64,000 nt of DNA from Carya illinoinensis (taxonomy: Eukaryota > Streptophyta > Magnoliopsida > Fagales > Juglandaceae), in the NCBI RefSeq assembly GCF_018687715.1, contig NC_056765.1, positions 6,374,501-6,438,500 of the forward strand, in the 5' to 3' direction. A program made the translations under genes and the position numbers. How positions within the stretch are numbered: the stretch's first letter is position 1; every line of letters starts with the position of its first letter. Of the stretch, positions 45,446 through 57,023 are shown piece by piece. The notes beneath the pieces were generated by a model. It ran no database searches. It worked only from the letters and a program-made list of their open reading frames with translations, and had not been told where the DNA came from.

Positions 45446-45486
<41 letters not shown>

Positions 45487-46540
45487 ATCACAGCTTATAA
45501 TATATTTTATCTACCCAAGTTCTCAATCCAACTTTGCAAGGAACTAGTGTTTCTTTAATATAATGAGACATCTTGAGATGTTTAAAGAATGTTTTGGCTA
45601 ACACTGATTCCCTATACCATCATGATATAGATGTTGAGACGAGAAATGACAACAGATTTCAACGTCAATTAAGTTATGTGTTTGTTTGCTTACTAATATG
45701 CACACAATGCTTTATAAAGAGTTGAATGGTTAGTGGCCAAAAACAATATGTGTGCTATGCTCTGAATCGTATTGGTGGATTCCTCCACACCTTCATCTTT
45801 GAGATATACTCCGACCCATGGTTGAACTTTTGAGTGAGTGCATTACTGTGTCCAATGCCTTCAGTTTCATAAGTCATTTACCAAAACAAGAGGTGAGATT
45901 TGTTGATTGGGACTAATTAAAAGAACTTGGTCTAAAAGGATGTTAAGATGCCCGCAATTTCTTGCATTATGTTTTCTAAAGCTTGTTCTCTTTCCTCTAA
46001 ATGCACATATATATACATATATTCATGCATACATCCATTGAAATTGTCTCAAGTACTCTAAGAATCAATGTTGCATAAGCAAGTTTAGGCTATTACTTGA
46101 AAATTCATAGTACTTCTGCAACTGAAAAACACTTAGAATTTCCAAGCAATAGCCTGCCCAATCTATTTTGAGGACTTACAATGAGGATAAAAGATAATAT
46201 TAATGATAATTACTACTATAAATAGCGGCAAACATAGAAAGAGACTGATTCAGTTTTCCTTCTTACTATCTTGAAGAAAATTTGTGTATTCAATAATCAA
46301 ATTCTCACAAATAATGATAGTATTGTTACAAAATAATGACCAAGGTCTAAGCATCAATATCTATCATATCAGCAAATTCTAAGTATTGTTTGTATTTGGT
46401 CAGTAAAGAAGAAAGGCATTGTATATATTTGGGAGCTCTACTATACTCTTCTCCCTATTTTAGATCAATGGATGTATCACCATGTGTATGGCAATCAACT
46501 TCTTAATATGAAGAGATGGACCAACTTCTAAAAATACATA

Positions 46541-47192
46541 TTAGACTTTGCTTTGTTGCAGTGGCTTCTTATACGGATCACTCCAGCAATCATCCTCCTT
46601 CACTGCTTTTTTCCATTTGTTCTTGAAGATCTCCAATTCAACATATGACCTGTACCTCACCTGCACAAGAACAGGAATCAAAGGATGCCAATATAACCTT
46701 AAACAACCAGGATCATCAAATGACACCATACTTAAATAGGATCTCTTAAACATCTAAGGTAAAATACTTTTGGGGGCACAAAGCATCAAAATATTATCTA
46801 ATAATCAACATAAAGCAGCTAACCAAAGCTTATAATGAACATTACACCTTCATTATGATTATATTGGGAAAAAAAAATATGTGCTTCCTTTGTGCATAGG
46901 CTTTGGGAAAAATGAAGAGTTTTTGTATGTGCAAGATTTACTGAGGGGCTTACCGCAGCTCTACCACCAGATTGATGCAACAATGATGTGGCCTGCAAAT
47001 TCAAAGTTGCTTAGTACTGATGAATATTAGTTCAGACACCTTAAAAATGTAATGAACAGCATATTAGAATTTGATGAAATACCAATTGTCCTGCACCATG
47101 CACGCTCATATTTTGAAAAGCTCGATTAGGTCTCCCAACAATTTTCTTCATCAATGATAATCATTAGTTAGTGATAGTAAATAAATGTATTG

Positions 47193-47241
<49 letters not shown>

Positions 47242-50200
47242 AGAAGAAGAAGAAGAAGAAGAAGATGATGATGATGATGATGATGGTGATGATGATAAAA
47301 TTTATTACAAATTTGTTGTGAGGAACATATCATTAAATATGTAAAATGAATATTTCATTAGGTAGGTTAAATGTGTAGAAAGCATTCTCTTAAAGGAACT
47401 ACTATAGGATTATGGCTTTGTTATTTTACAATAATAGTTAAAAAAATTCTAACCTTGTTTGACACTGAAGCCCCCAATGTAGGAAGACCATAATGTACAA
47501 TGTACTCGGAATCAACTATTCCAATATTCTTAGACCGATCACCCTGTTAAAGAATGCTTTGCATATATGTTAATGCACATAACAAATTGAAACTATCTTT
47601 ATACTTACAGGATGCAAAAATTACCTGAACACAGTAACCAAGCTGAAAATCCAAGCCCCATGCATGAACTAAGTCATTCTAGAACAACATTAGGGGGGAA
47701 AACATTAGCGGAGAATCTTCATGAAGCCTTATTTCAATCCATCTTAGAGAAGCTATTAATAATGTAATGATTTTATTTGTTAAAACAAAATCTGATTATT
47801 GATGGTTCAAATTCAATTCAGGTTAAATTGGTCCATCCAACTGTTCAAGTTCTGTAATGACATAAAGCAACATGCAAATCCGTTCTCACCTCTATAATAA
47901 ACTATAAAGCATGATTCTGAAAAGTGGAGGGTGAAAACTAGTCATCACTCATTTCTTCTTTTTTCTTGTTCTTTTTGTTTTGTTTCTTAGTAACTTAATC
48001 CAGGCATCTCGTGGAAATGGAATTTGAACCCAAGAGCTTCCACCCACCACCCTATGTTTGGCGGTGGCATTGGAAAATGGTGGATAAACTAGTAAGTAGT
48101 AACCAAGATATTTCTCTGATTATACTCTACTCCAATGTCTAATTATTTAATTCCACTATTCATGTATTTTTTAATAGCCTCTGAAAAATTTATGTAAAAG
48201 ATGACCAACCTGAATCATATGCCAAGCACATTGCCAGGATGCTTTTGAGAAAACAGGAGCCATCATTTCCACCCATCTGTCATATACATCAGCAATCAAA
48301 TACATACTCACTATGATGAATTGATAGCAAAACACATCCATAGTAAATATGTTTATGTCTATGTTTGTCATGTTAGAAAACTATCAACTGGAAAATGATC
48401 TGCAAGTAAGTTTTCTACCCTGTGCATGGAGGATCTATGCTGTTTTCATCACACTGTGTTCTTCCAATCAACTTGTATGTCCTCCTGTTAACCAATGCAA
48501 TAGCAACCACAAAATAGATTTCGAATAAGAAACAACAAAACTAAGAAATTCACATTAATTAAAGTCTAATAGTTTGTGGCAAGCTATTGTAGGTAAACAA
48601 ATTTTAACATAAGGCAAGAGCTATATGTTGAACTCAAGGTTTTAAGTTTCATGTGATTATAAATCTACACATGGATTTTGATGATAACAAATGAATTCAA
48701 AGAATAAAGAAGTCTCAAGCTCAAGTTGTCTACACAATGGAGTCAAGCACATCAAGGAAACAAGCATGAGCAAGAAGGGAACAAGTTCACATTAAAATTA
48801 TAGAGTAATGTTGTAAATCTCTTCAAAATTCGAAATTAGGATTAATGCTCAAAATTAATATTTTATCATAAAGCATTAAAATACATTTTCCACATGTGCA
48901 TGAATATTTTTGAAAATTAAATTTGAAAATTTTGAAAGATGATTGATTGTCATCTTTTGCATGTGCATGCCTTGATTAAAGGGTTGAACTTTGAAAATAT
49001 TAAAGATGATTGATTGTCATCTTTCACATGTGCATGTTTTATTTGAATATTTTCAAAAGTGATTGATGCTTTTTTAGACTTATACAAAAAGTAAAAGATT
49101 AGGTTTGAATTTTTTGAAAATGAAAGTGTGCTCATTTTGTCATATGCCAAAAGTAAAAAATTAGGTTTGATTTTTTTGAAAAAGTGAATGATGTTGTCTT
49201 TGACAATTGATAAAGAAGAACCTTTTATTTGAATTCTTTGAAAAAGTGAATGATGTTGTCTTTGACAATTGAAAAAGAAGAACCTTTTATTTGAATTCTT
49301 TGAAAAAGTGAATGATGTTGTCTTTGACAATTGAAAAAGAAGAACCTTTTATTTGAATTCTTTGAAAAAGTGAATGATGTTGTCTTTGACATGTGAATCT
49401 TTTTAAATTTGAATATGAAGTCTCATATGCCTATAAATAGATCATTTGAGAGCTTCACATTTACAACACCAAGAGCATACAACATTCATTCAAAGCTTTC
49501 ATTCTCTCCTCTAAACATTGAGCCTTAATCCTTGTTCATTTTGAGAGATATAGCTTGCGCTGTATTGTTCTTATTTCACTCGTTGAGGAGTGTTTTCTGA
49601 TAACCTACCCACTATCAGCTTTTGTATCAGAAAAAGGGTGTGTATAACCCTTGTGTGTGTAGAAAGTATTCTACACAGGGAATAGTTGAATCACCACGTG
49701 TAAGGTGATTGCAAGTGTAGAGGGTGTTCTACACGGATCCTTTGTAGCGGTGTTGTTCAAAGGTGTAATAGGTTTCTATCTCCACCTGAAGGAGGTTGAA
49801 TAGTGAATTTGGGAATCCTCAAGGGGTAGCTTGAGGCGAGGACGTAGGCAGTGGGGCCGAACCTCGTTAACATACTGAGTTTGCTTCTCTCTTACCCTTA
49901 CTCTTTATATTTATTGTTATTTCATATTTTGTTTATATTTTATATTATATATTTGATTTATAATTGTTATTTTTTTTAATACAACTCAATTCACCCCCCC
50001 TCTTGTGTTAGTCATCTGGGCAACACTATAGATAATATTCATAAAGATATTGCAATTGAACTTCATATAGATGTTTTCAATTGCACTCAAGTTCTTCTCA
50101 AATTATAGGGTTACTCATTCTGAAACATTACTTTCTTGTAAAAGAGATATAACCTGTGTACTTTTGATGTTCTGTCTCTTGCTGTGAGATGATGATGAAC

Positions 50201-52740
50201 CTCTGATACATTAGGATCAAGAGCTGGCTGTGATATCTCAAGCCCTTCTTCTTTAATAAGTCTTAGATACCTGCATGGAAGAAATTAAGGCACAAAAAGT
50301 CAAAACTTCAAATGTTGCACTTGAAAAATTCGAATACACACTAGGTAAATTCTTTGGCAATCCATATTTTACAAGAGAAACCATCACATTATCTTTTCAT
50401 AAATGCATACATGAACATACACAACAAAAACATCATCCTACATACAAAATATATTTACAAAAATGCATATTCAGTTATACGCATATACAAACTCATAATC
50501 AAGCTTACTGACCTTCCAACATGAAAATGGTCAACTCCAAGATCTTCATCCCAGAGGAAGATGTAGGCATAGTTAGACACAATATCAGGATGTAAGAAAC
50601 GCTTGGCAAACCACCTAACTCATGGAAAAGAAAGCTAGATGAGTTAGTGAGGATGGACTAGACTTATTCGAATAAGTATACATATATATATTAGTACTAA
50701 TTGGTATCAAATAAAAATTACCACTTAGTTTGATTAATTGCGGAAACATGTATGGCATGATTGCTCCAGTCTAAATCTTTCCAATCATTCACATTGCCAT
50801 CATAATGGAAAAGCATCACGATGAAATCATGTGGAAGAAACTGTAATTCATTTGTGAAAAGAGAAATTAAATCCAATGATACTACAGAAAATAGATGTAA
50901 CGAGGGCATGAAAGTTGAGTTTTCACCTTCTTTACAATTTTATTCACACTTTCCTTTTGCTTTATGCCAACTGCAATGGCCAACAAGTTCGCGAATGACT
51001 TTGAGTTCTGAACAGAAGTAGCATTATACATAAATTGATGGAAAAATCACATAATTTGGAGAATAAAGGACTCCAAACTCAATTGTAGCCCAAATAAGCA
51101 AAGTTCAGAATTTATGGTTGATTAACAAATCATGGGCATTAAAAATGCTTGCTACAAAATAAAATGTGACCAATAATCACTTTAAATCAGAAGTCATTGA
51201 ACAAGAAAGTAAACAAGGTTCTTTAGTAAAACGACCAAGTGACGCTACTTGAAATGGCACACTGCCACTAAAATTTACACCTAAAAGTTGATGCACCTTT
51301 TTATCCAGGGGCTCCCCTAGTGGTCGCATTTCCAAGTCAGAAGTCTTGGAAACGATTCCCTTGGGTAGTAGTTCACTTCCTTGGTGCTTGCATTGAGTCT
51401 GAATGTAAACAGGAATCAACACAAGAGTATAAAAGCTAATCATTACATACTAAAAGAAGGAACAAATCATGCATCTATATGGCTTTTGAGCAGTAGCAAC
51501 ATACCTCAAACATCTTAGATCTTGTACTCTGCATAGCATCAACTTCGATTCTAACACTCTGCACAGCTTCAACCCATCCCCAAGGCGAAAACCTCTGTGC
51601 CAATAAGGCTCTCATTATTACTTCGAATTTGTAAATTGCCCTTTTTGGGCATATAAAATTGTGCACAAGATTAAGATGCTTTCATATAGAGTCAATGTAT
51701 TCCTTTGTTCAAGGTGCACTTATATAGCATTTTCAGAGAAGATATGAACGAAAATGTCAAGTTTATTTTTAAGCTAGCATAAGTAAGAAAATGATGCTGA
51801 CAAAACTGTAGTTCGGACCTCATTTCAATTATAAGATACCTCTGAGCCAAGAGATCAAACTAAATGAATCAGTTTGTTTTCAGTATAAATTATTACATAT
51901 ATATAGTGGTAATGACTGAGCTGAAAGGACATGTTACCTCTTTATATTCTGTGACTAAAAATGCACTTCCTACGATCAATAAAGCTGAACAAATCAAAAC
52001 TAGAGCGGAAAGGAATGTGCATCTCATTGTTCTCGGCCTGATCTTAGGCTCTATCATTACATATATCTGTAAGCAAACAGGAAATTAAAAGAATATTAGT
52101 ATCATGAAAGGGAGGCAAGGGCATCCATGATTTCCTTCTAATAGACTGGATGCATAAAGCAGCAGTAGAAAAATAATCACTCAGGTACACTGATTCTCTT
52201 GACATTATAGCTTTAGAAGAGTAATTGCTGTCATCTGTCCTTAGAATTTCCTATTATCTCACAGAATTTCCAGGGTTTAGTAAGTTCATACAAAAACTGT
52301 GAACTTGCAATAGGGAATCAAGTCAAACCAAAGCAATCAAGTTTCAACAAGTATACAAACGAAATGGGATTCCCAGAGGAGGTATCATCACTGGCGGGGA
52401 TGAAACTTTTCTGGCTATGATATTAGTCCCATGATTTTTTGGGTAGATTACATTTGATGCTTAACCCCTTAACCAAGATTACACTTTTTTTTATATATAC
52501 ATGTCAAATATGTCAAGTATTTTTCTGTCTGTTGATCTCTTTCTATGCTTTTTCTCGAGTAATATTGATAGATAGAGAAAAAAGGAAAGGATTTGTTATT
52601 AAAAAAATAATTTTTTATATGGCTTTAAATTTATCCATTATTTCAAAAGAGTGCACGGGTTAAGCACCAAACACCGCAAATATCGTTTTTCTTCTCTCTC
52701 TCCCACCGGCAACCCCTCCTCTTCTCACACTCCGCCGCAT
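46541..52740 (-). CDS. DUF707 family protein, predicted type II membrane protein (14 exons)
   Basis: Exons in gene order: 52740-52668, 52023-51938, 51594-51505, 51398-51297, 51007-50927, 50840-50722, 50614-50513, 50270-50154, 48484-48419, 48276-48210, 47678-47625, 47543-47454, 46992-46954, 46660-46541. They total 1,206 nt (401 residues). A short basic N-terminus precedes one hydrophobic segment (GTFLSALVLICSALLIVGSA, about residues 26-45), so it is probably Golgi- or ER-anchored. DUF707 hallmarks are GIVSKTSDLEMRPL, FIVMLFHYDG, WSNHAIHVSA, YIFLWDEDLGVDHF, VEMMAPVFS, HAWGLDFQLGYC, IGIVDSEYIVHYGLPTLG and RRSYIEL-like RYRSYVELEIFKNKW. Plant members are often labelled lysine-ketoglutarate reductase trans-splicing related; the true role is unknown. 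The first two exons are the least certain: exon 2 needs a weak acceptor (AATGAG at 52029-52024). Confidence 0.83.
47192..47296. repeat. Compound microsatellite (GA)n(GAA)n(GAT)n
   Basis: Adjacent pure runs of GA, then AGA, then TGA units lie in the intron between the 47543-47454 and 46992-46954 exons of the DUF707 gene. It is likely to vary between individuals. Confidence 0.95.
48626..50025 (+). mobile_element. Solo LTR, 1,400 bp, with a 5-bp target duplication
   Basis: It begins TGTTGAACTCAAGG and ends GGGCAACA, with CTATA at 48621-48625 and 50026-50030. There is no internal coding domain. A TATA box (CTATAAATAG, about 49433-49442) and the late stretch TTCACCCCCCCTCTTGTG resemble LTRs of large Copia elements of the SIRE/Maximus kind, reading on the plus strand. 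It is probably left by LTR-LTR recombination. It sits in a DUF707 intron, antisense to the gene. Confidence 0.82.
49170..49390 (+). repeat. 61-bp tandem repeats inside the solo LTR
   Basis: Three to four near-identical 61-bp units contain GAAAAAGTGAATGATGTTGT and AAAAGAAGAACCTTTTATTT, upstream of the LTR TATA box. More degenerate relatives (TGAATATTTTCAAAAGTGAT; TTTTGAAAATGAAAGTG) extend left to about 48930. The position fits a U3 enhancer array. Confidence 0.85.
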
Positions 52741-55700
52741 CACTACCCGGCCGGCCCGCAAGAACGTGAGAGGTTGGGCACCTCACTTCACCCTTTCTCT
52801 AGAAAACGACAGAATAAAACAAGCATGAAAATCCCAAAGCGCGCCCAAGCGCAAACATGGAAGAACAGCACGGAGATTTACGAGCACGAGACCATAACCA
52901 ACAAATATTGGAGATCATGGCTGTCAAACTGCGAAGCGCCAGTTGATCAGGAAGATCAAACCCTCATAAGAAATACATATGTTAATGAAGACCTGGCGAT
53001 ATATCCAAAACTGTGTTAATCAATCGTAAGAAATATTTGGGCTGGACTATTTTTACCGCATAGTAATGTGTGGAGATTTCCATTACGATATTCAAGCATG
53101 CATGGTGAACGTAGATTATTTGGTGTATTAATAAACATTCTATTTATATATATGTGTGTGTGTGTGTGTGTATTAACTTGGTGGCCCGAGGGTCGACGGT
53201 GCATATATATTGCTGCTTCAACCTACTTCATGTAATTCATTGCAGTACTGGTCAGGGCACATGAACTCCAAACGAACTAACGAAGAACCTCAAGAAGCTT
53301 TCGTCGACAAGTCAATTAAGCATGTATTATTTGTTGTGAAGTAAAGAACAGGAAAATTAACAAGCAACCATCGAAACACACACACACACACACACACACA
53401 GAGAAACATACAGAAGTCGACTTCTTCATATTGATCTATAAAACTGACTCCAGAGCCGCACAGAAGAGATCAAGAACAAATCGGAATATCAGAAACAAGC
53501 TGAGAGCTTTCCATATATATATAGACGAATAGATTAGCGATATTTGTCTAAAAAGCGTCTGAACGAGCTGGCAGTGTTCTGTAGAAGTTACTTACAACTA
53601 CAAAAGTAGTACTTCTTCTTCTTATGGGAAACGGAAATAAAGCTCATGACGTTTGATGGACTTCTAAAGGACTCACACTTCTTTTCTCCTCCAAATACCA
53701 CCTCTTAGCGAATGAATCTCAAGATCATAACATGCATGATGAGGTGGTCATGTTAAGTGCGTATGAAGGAACCTCGATAGATCGGGAGATTAGAAAATTA
53801 AAAATAATAATAATATAAAAAGAATACTATTAATTATTATTGTTCATATAAATATTTTAGACAATATTAAATATTAGTAGGTATATATATTTTTATTTAT
53901 AGTTATACGAATAAATTTCTTGGTCAAATATAAAATAACTAGTAAATATGATGATAGATTTCATGACTTGATCAAGATTCCTTAAAACCTCTATTTAAAA
54001 CATTATCTATTGAACATTGGTTAAGGTTCATTAATATTTTTTAATTGCTGCCAGCATCATTAATCTCTTGCAATATTGCTTATATATATGCATCTAGGAT
54101 TGACCTTGTTAGTTGATTATGTTAATGAGTTCTTTCAAAATTGAATAATATGGTCCTAGAAAATTAGGAATATTATGTGCGCCTTTATAAAAACACTTAT
54201 ATATATAACTAAATTAAACAAATTCTATTTGCAGTTCCCATGTGTAGGTCCTTTATCAAATAAGAAAAAAATATCATTTTAGGAAGATATTTTTGTAATT
54301 TTAAAATATTTTAAAAATAAAATTGTCTAAACTTGCATTGCAGTCCCGAAATGGGGGACTATAGATAGCATTGCTCAACTAATTACAACACTATAAAATA
54401 TCATCGAAATTAATTAAGGAATGTTGAGCTTAATTTATATATACACACACGTACCTAAGATTGTAATCCCTTTAGGTTTTAAATAAAAAAAATGATGATA
54501 TTCTTGTAAGAAAAGATTTATTCTCAAGTTTGTGTGTATATATAGCACAACTAGTAAAATGCTTATTTGATATAATTTAATTTGGATGATAAATTTTAAA
54601 ATTTCAATTTTACAAATCAAATATTATCATTAAATAATGTACATATAGTAGATGATGTACTCTACGTAACAGACTGAGAATAGAATAACTCTATGCGCTT
54701 AAAACTTAGTACGCGTTCATGCCACCAGCCATATATATAATCATGTTGTAATTAGTCTGGATGTGGCGATATATATTATATATATATATATCATGTTGGT
54801 ATGTACATTAATCAAGATGGATGCACCTTCTTCAATCCTTTGGCTACGAAAACGTCGATCTAACTCAAAATACACCTTAGATTGAAATGAATATATGCAC
54901 CGTCCTTGCCTACCAAAACGTCGATCTAACTCAAAAAGCTTGAATTAAATTAATGGATATTAACGCTGCACCCGTCCCCATAAGTTCTATCCCCAGCTAG
55001 ATGATCCCAGTACGTACTGATCTAATTAATTATAAAGAACACATAAAATTTGGATCAGTTTGCCTTGTTTTACAAGTAATTAATATTATTAACTACTATA
55101 TATATTATATATAATAAAAAATGCAAGTATTTCGCAACGAAACAAGGACTGCATGCATGCATTTGTTTTACTTTTTAAATTTCCAATGATCATGAGTACA
55201 TGAGTACCTACCTATATTTTTGGTCAATCTTCTAATTAAGCTGCATATAACATGCATGCATGCATGTAACTTGCTGCTTCTTTCAACTCTCCTTAACTGA
55301 TATTGTTCGCCACATGATATAACTCCCTTCCATATATTCATGCTTCCTCCCGGCCTCCCTTTCCCACATGAATCATCCTTTTTTCCCCAATAATATTACT
55401 CATCCTCCACGTTCTTCCCGGCCATGTCAACCTCTGATCGATATTGCCCATGATTAATAAGTAGTACTACTCCTCCAAATTAGCTTCTAGCTAAGGAAAA
55501 ATATTGTTGTAAACGATCATATGTACCAATACGCTTACCCATCCAAAGTGACTAGTTAGAAAGTCAGACATTTAATAAAAATGGTATCAATTTAAATTTT
55601 AAATATAAAAGTAACAGTATTGATACTTAGATCGATATGTGAATTCGTTTATATGTAACAAAACTCAACTATAAATACCCACAATGCCATATCATTTCTC

Positions 55701-56111
55701 CCCACACTCACAGCTAGCTTTCACATACGTACTTTGATTAATTCTCCCTCTAGTATCAGTTTTTTTTAGAGCTTTATTTATATTAATTATTATATAATAT
55801 ATTTGGTTGGTATTTTTGTTGGAGAATAATACTTAGAATTCGATCGTAAACGGTATTAATTGTGACGTTGCATGCAGTCATGCATCTTGATCTATCTGAT
55901 CACTAGAAAAAAATCAATCAATCAGCAAATCATTACATGCATGCCCATAATTATTATTAGATTTTCCAAAAAATTTTACTAGTAGTACCTGCCTCACGCA
56001 TGCAGGACGTTTCTTTGTGATTTTTTTCTCGAAAATGCGAATGGAGCTAACTAGATCAGGAGGCGCCTATATATATATATATACATATATATAAAAGTAC
56101 CATATCTCCCG
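52741..56111. other. Intergenic AT-rich region upstream of the DUF707 gene
   Basis: The DUF707 5' UTR and promoter occupy the first few hundred bases; GC-rich words such as CCGGCCGGCCCG lie at 52749-52760. Microsatellites: (TG)n near 53153-53171, (CA)n near 53379-53400, and GCATGCATGCATGCA runs near 55151-55161 and 55253-55266. The rest is AT-rich without a coding signal. TATA-like words are too many to assign. Confidence 0.45.
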
Positions 56112-56292
56112 TAGGACTGTTCATCTGGACCGGATTTTACCCGGTCCAGACCGGAACCCGGATAACCGGATTCCCGGTTATGGTTTTCAGCCTGAATTTG
56201 ATCCGGGCCGAAACCCAGATGTCTAAACCCGGGTGTACCCGGGCCGGGTACCGGGTTTTAAACCTGGGTTCCGGTTTAAAACCCGGTACCCA

Positions 56293-56445
56293 TGTTTCTA
56301 CTCAGATTTGTAGCTCCAAACTGCTACAAACCCAGTGCATACTCTGGCCGGTGATAGCAACGCCGAGTACCCGTGTTTCTACTCAGATTTGCAGCTCCAA
56401 ACTGCTACAAACCCAGTGCATACTCTGGCCGGTGATAGCAACGCC
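56293..56445. repeat. 81-bp-period tandem duplication in the hAT element
   Basis: 72-bp copies at 56293-56364 and 56374-56445 differ at one base as far as I can see and are separated by a 9-base spacer (GAGTACCCG). The sequence between TTTCTACTCAGATTTG and GATAGCAACGCC is not recognised and may come from a second captured locus. Confidence 0.9.
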
Positions 56446-56484
56446 TGCCATTTCCAACTGAATGTAACGGCTGCCTTCTTCCCT

Positions 56485-56800
56485 CGCCCTTGACTCACCG
56501 AGTCACCGCCACCGACCCTCCTCTTTGAAGTCGACGACGTTTTCAGCCCTAGAGCCTTCTTCACCCGGCTGCTTGCGGACGACATCAGCGACCTCTGCAG
56601 CGAAGCCGAATGACAGATCGTAGGAGCCCGTTCGGTTTCCTCCGACTGCGGGATGTAGGTCAACGGCCGCGTACCGGTGCTCCGACACGCGGCGACGAGG
56701 ATCTCATAAGCAGTTTGCGAGGATCTCATAAGCAGCTCGGAGTCTGAAAGATTTGAGCCTGGGTCGTCGAACGGGGAGGGCAGGCCTTCGACCGGGTATA
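56485..56800 (-). pseudogene. Captured fragment of a MUN-domain (DUF810, PATROL1-like) gene
   Basis: On the minus strand the frame reads VEGLPSPFDDPG, NLSDSELL, TAYEILVAACRSTG, RPLTYIPQSE, LQRSLMSSASS and VKKALGLK. That order is the conserved N-terminus of plant unc-13-homologue/DUF810 proteins (PATROL1 relatives), which act in membrane traffic. The usual SDSEL..TAYEI junction is disturbed by a short duplication (GAGGATCTCATAAGCAG occurs twice, near 56697-56713 and 56720-56736), adding LMRSSQ-like residues. The fragment stops soon after the KALGLK region, where a GTGAGT splice-donor-like site follows. It is far too short to be a working protein. Confidence 0.85.
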
Positions 56801-56847
56801 CATGTTTGCGCTATTGCTTTGAAATTTGAGAAGAGAAGGAATTTCTG

Positions 56848-56850
<3 letters not shown>

Positions 56851-56941
<91 letters not shown>

Positions 56942-56966
56942 GGGGGGCCCCGGGGTACTGAAGATG

Positions 56967-57018
<52 letters not shown>
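56851..57018. repeat. Two long (GA)n microsatellites
   Basis: (GA)n runs at 56851-56939 and 56971-57018 are separated by GCGGGGGGGCCCCGGGG and a short unique piece. They lie upstream of the captured coding fragment in its orientation, where plant 5' UTRs often carry GA/CT tracts, so they may have come with it. Confidence 0.95.

Positions 57019-57023
<5 letters not shown>

Larger units (their letters stand above)
43309..46540. other. Intergenic region between the helicase and DUF707 genes
   Basis: It holds the helicase 5' UTR and promoter (about 43309-43700), two MITEs listed separately, a copy of a short AT-rich repeat family at about 44598-44720 (an imperfect palindrome around CTCACAAACTGACATA), and a (CT)n tract at about 45451-45484. 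About 45490-46500 shows no coding signal. The final bases are the DUF707 3' UTR. Confidence 0.5.

Noticed and set aside
47151..47333. Frame with poly-His, poly-Leu and Ser-Leu runs
   Set aside because: Produced by the compound microsatellite in a DUF707 intron.
49170..49390. Regular 61-bp repeats, considered as a CRISPR-like or satellite array
   Set aside because: The units are contiguous with no unique spacers, and they lie within a solo LTR of a eukaryote. A U3 tandem repeat explains them.
52021..52028. ATG codons at 52028 and 52023 (-) as the DUF707 start
   Set aside because: Neither is in frame with the membrane segment that continues into the next exon, and both frames soon reach stops.
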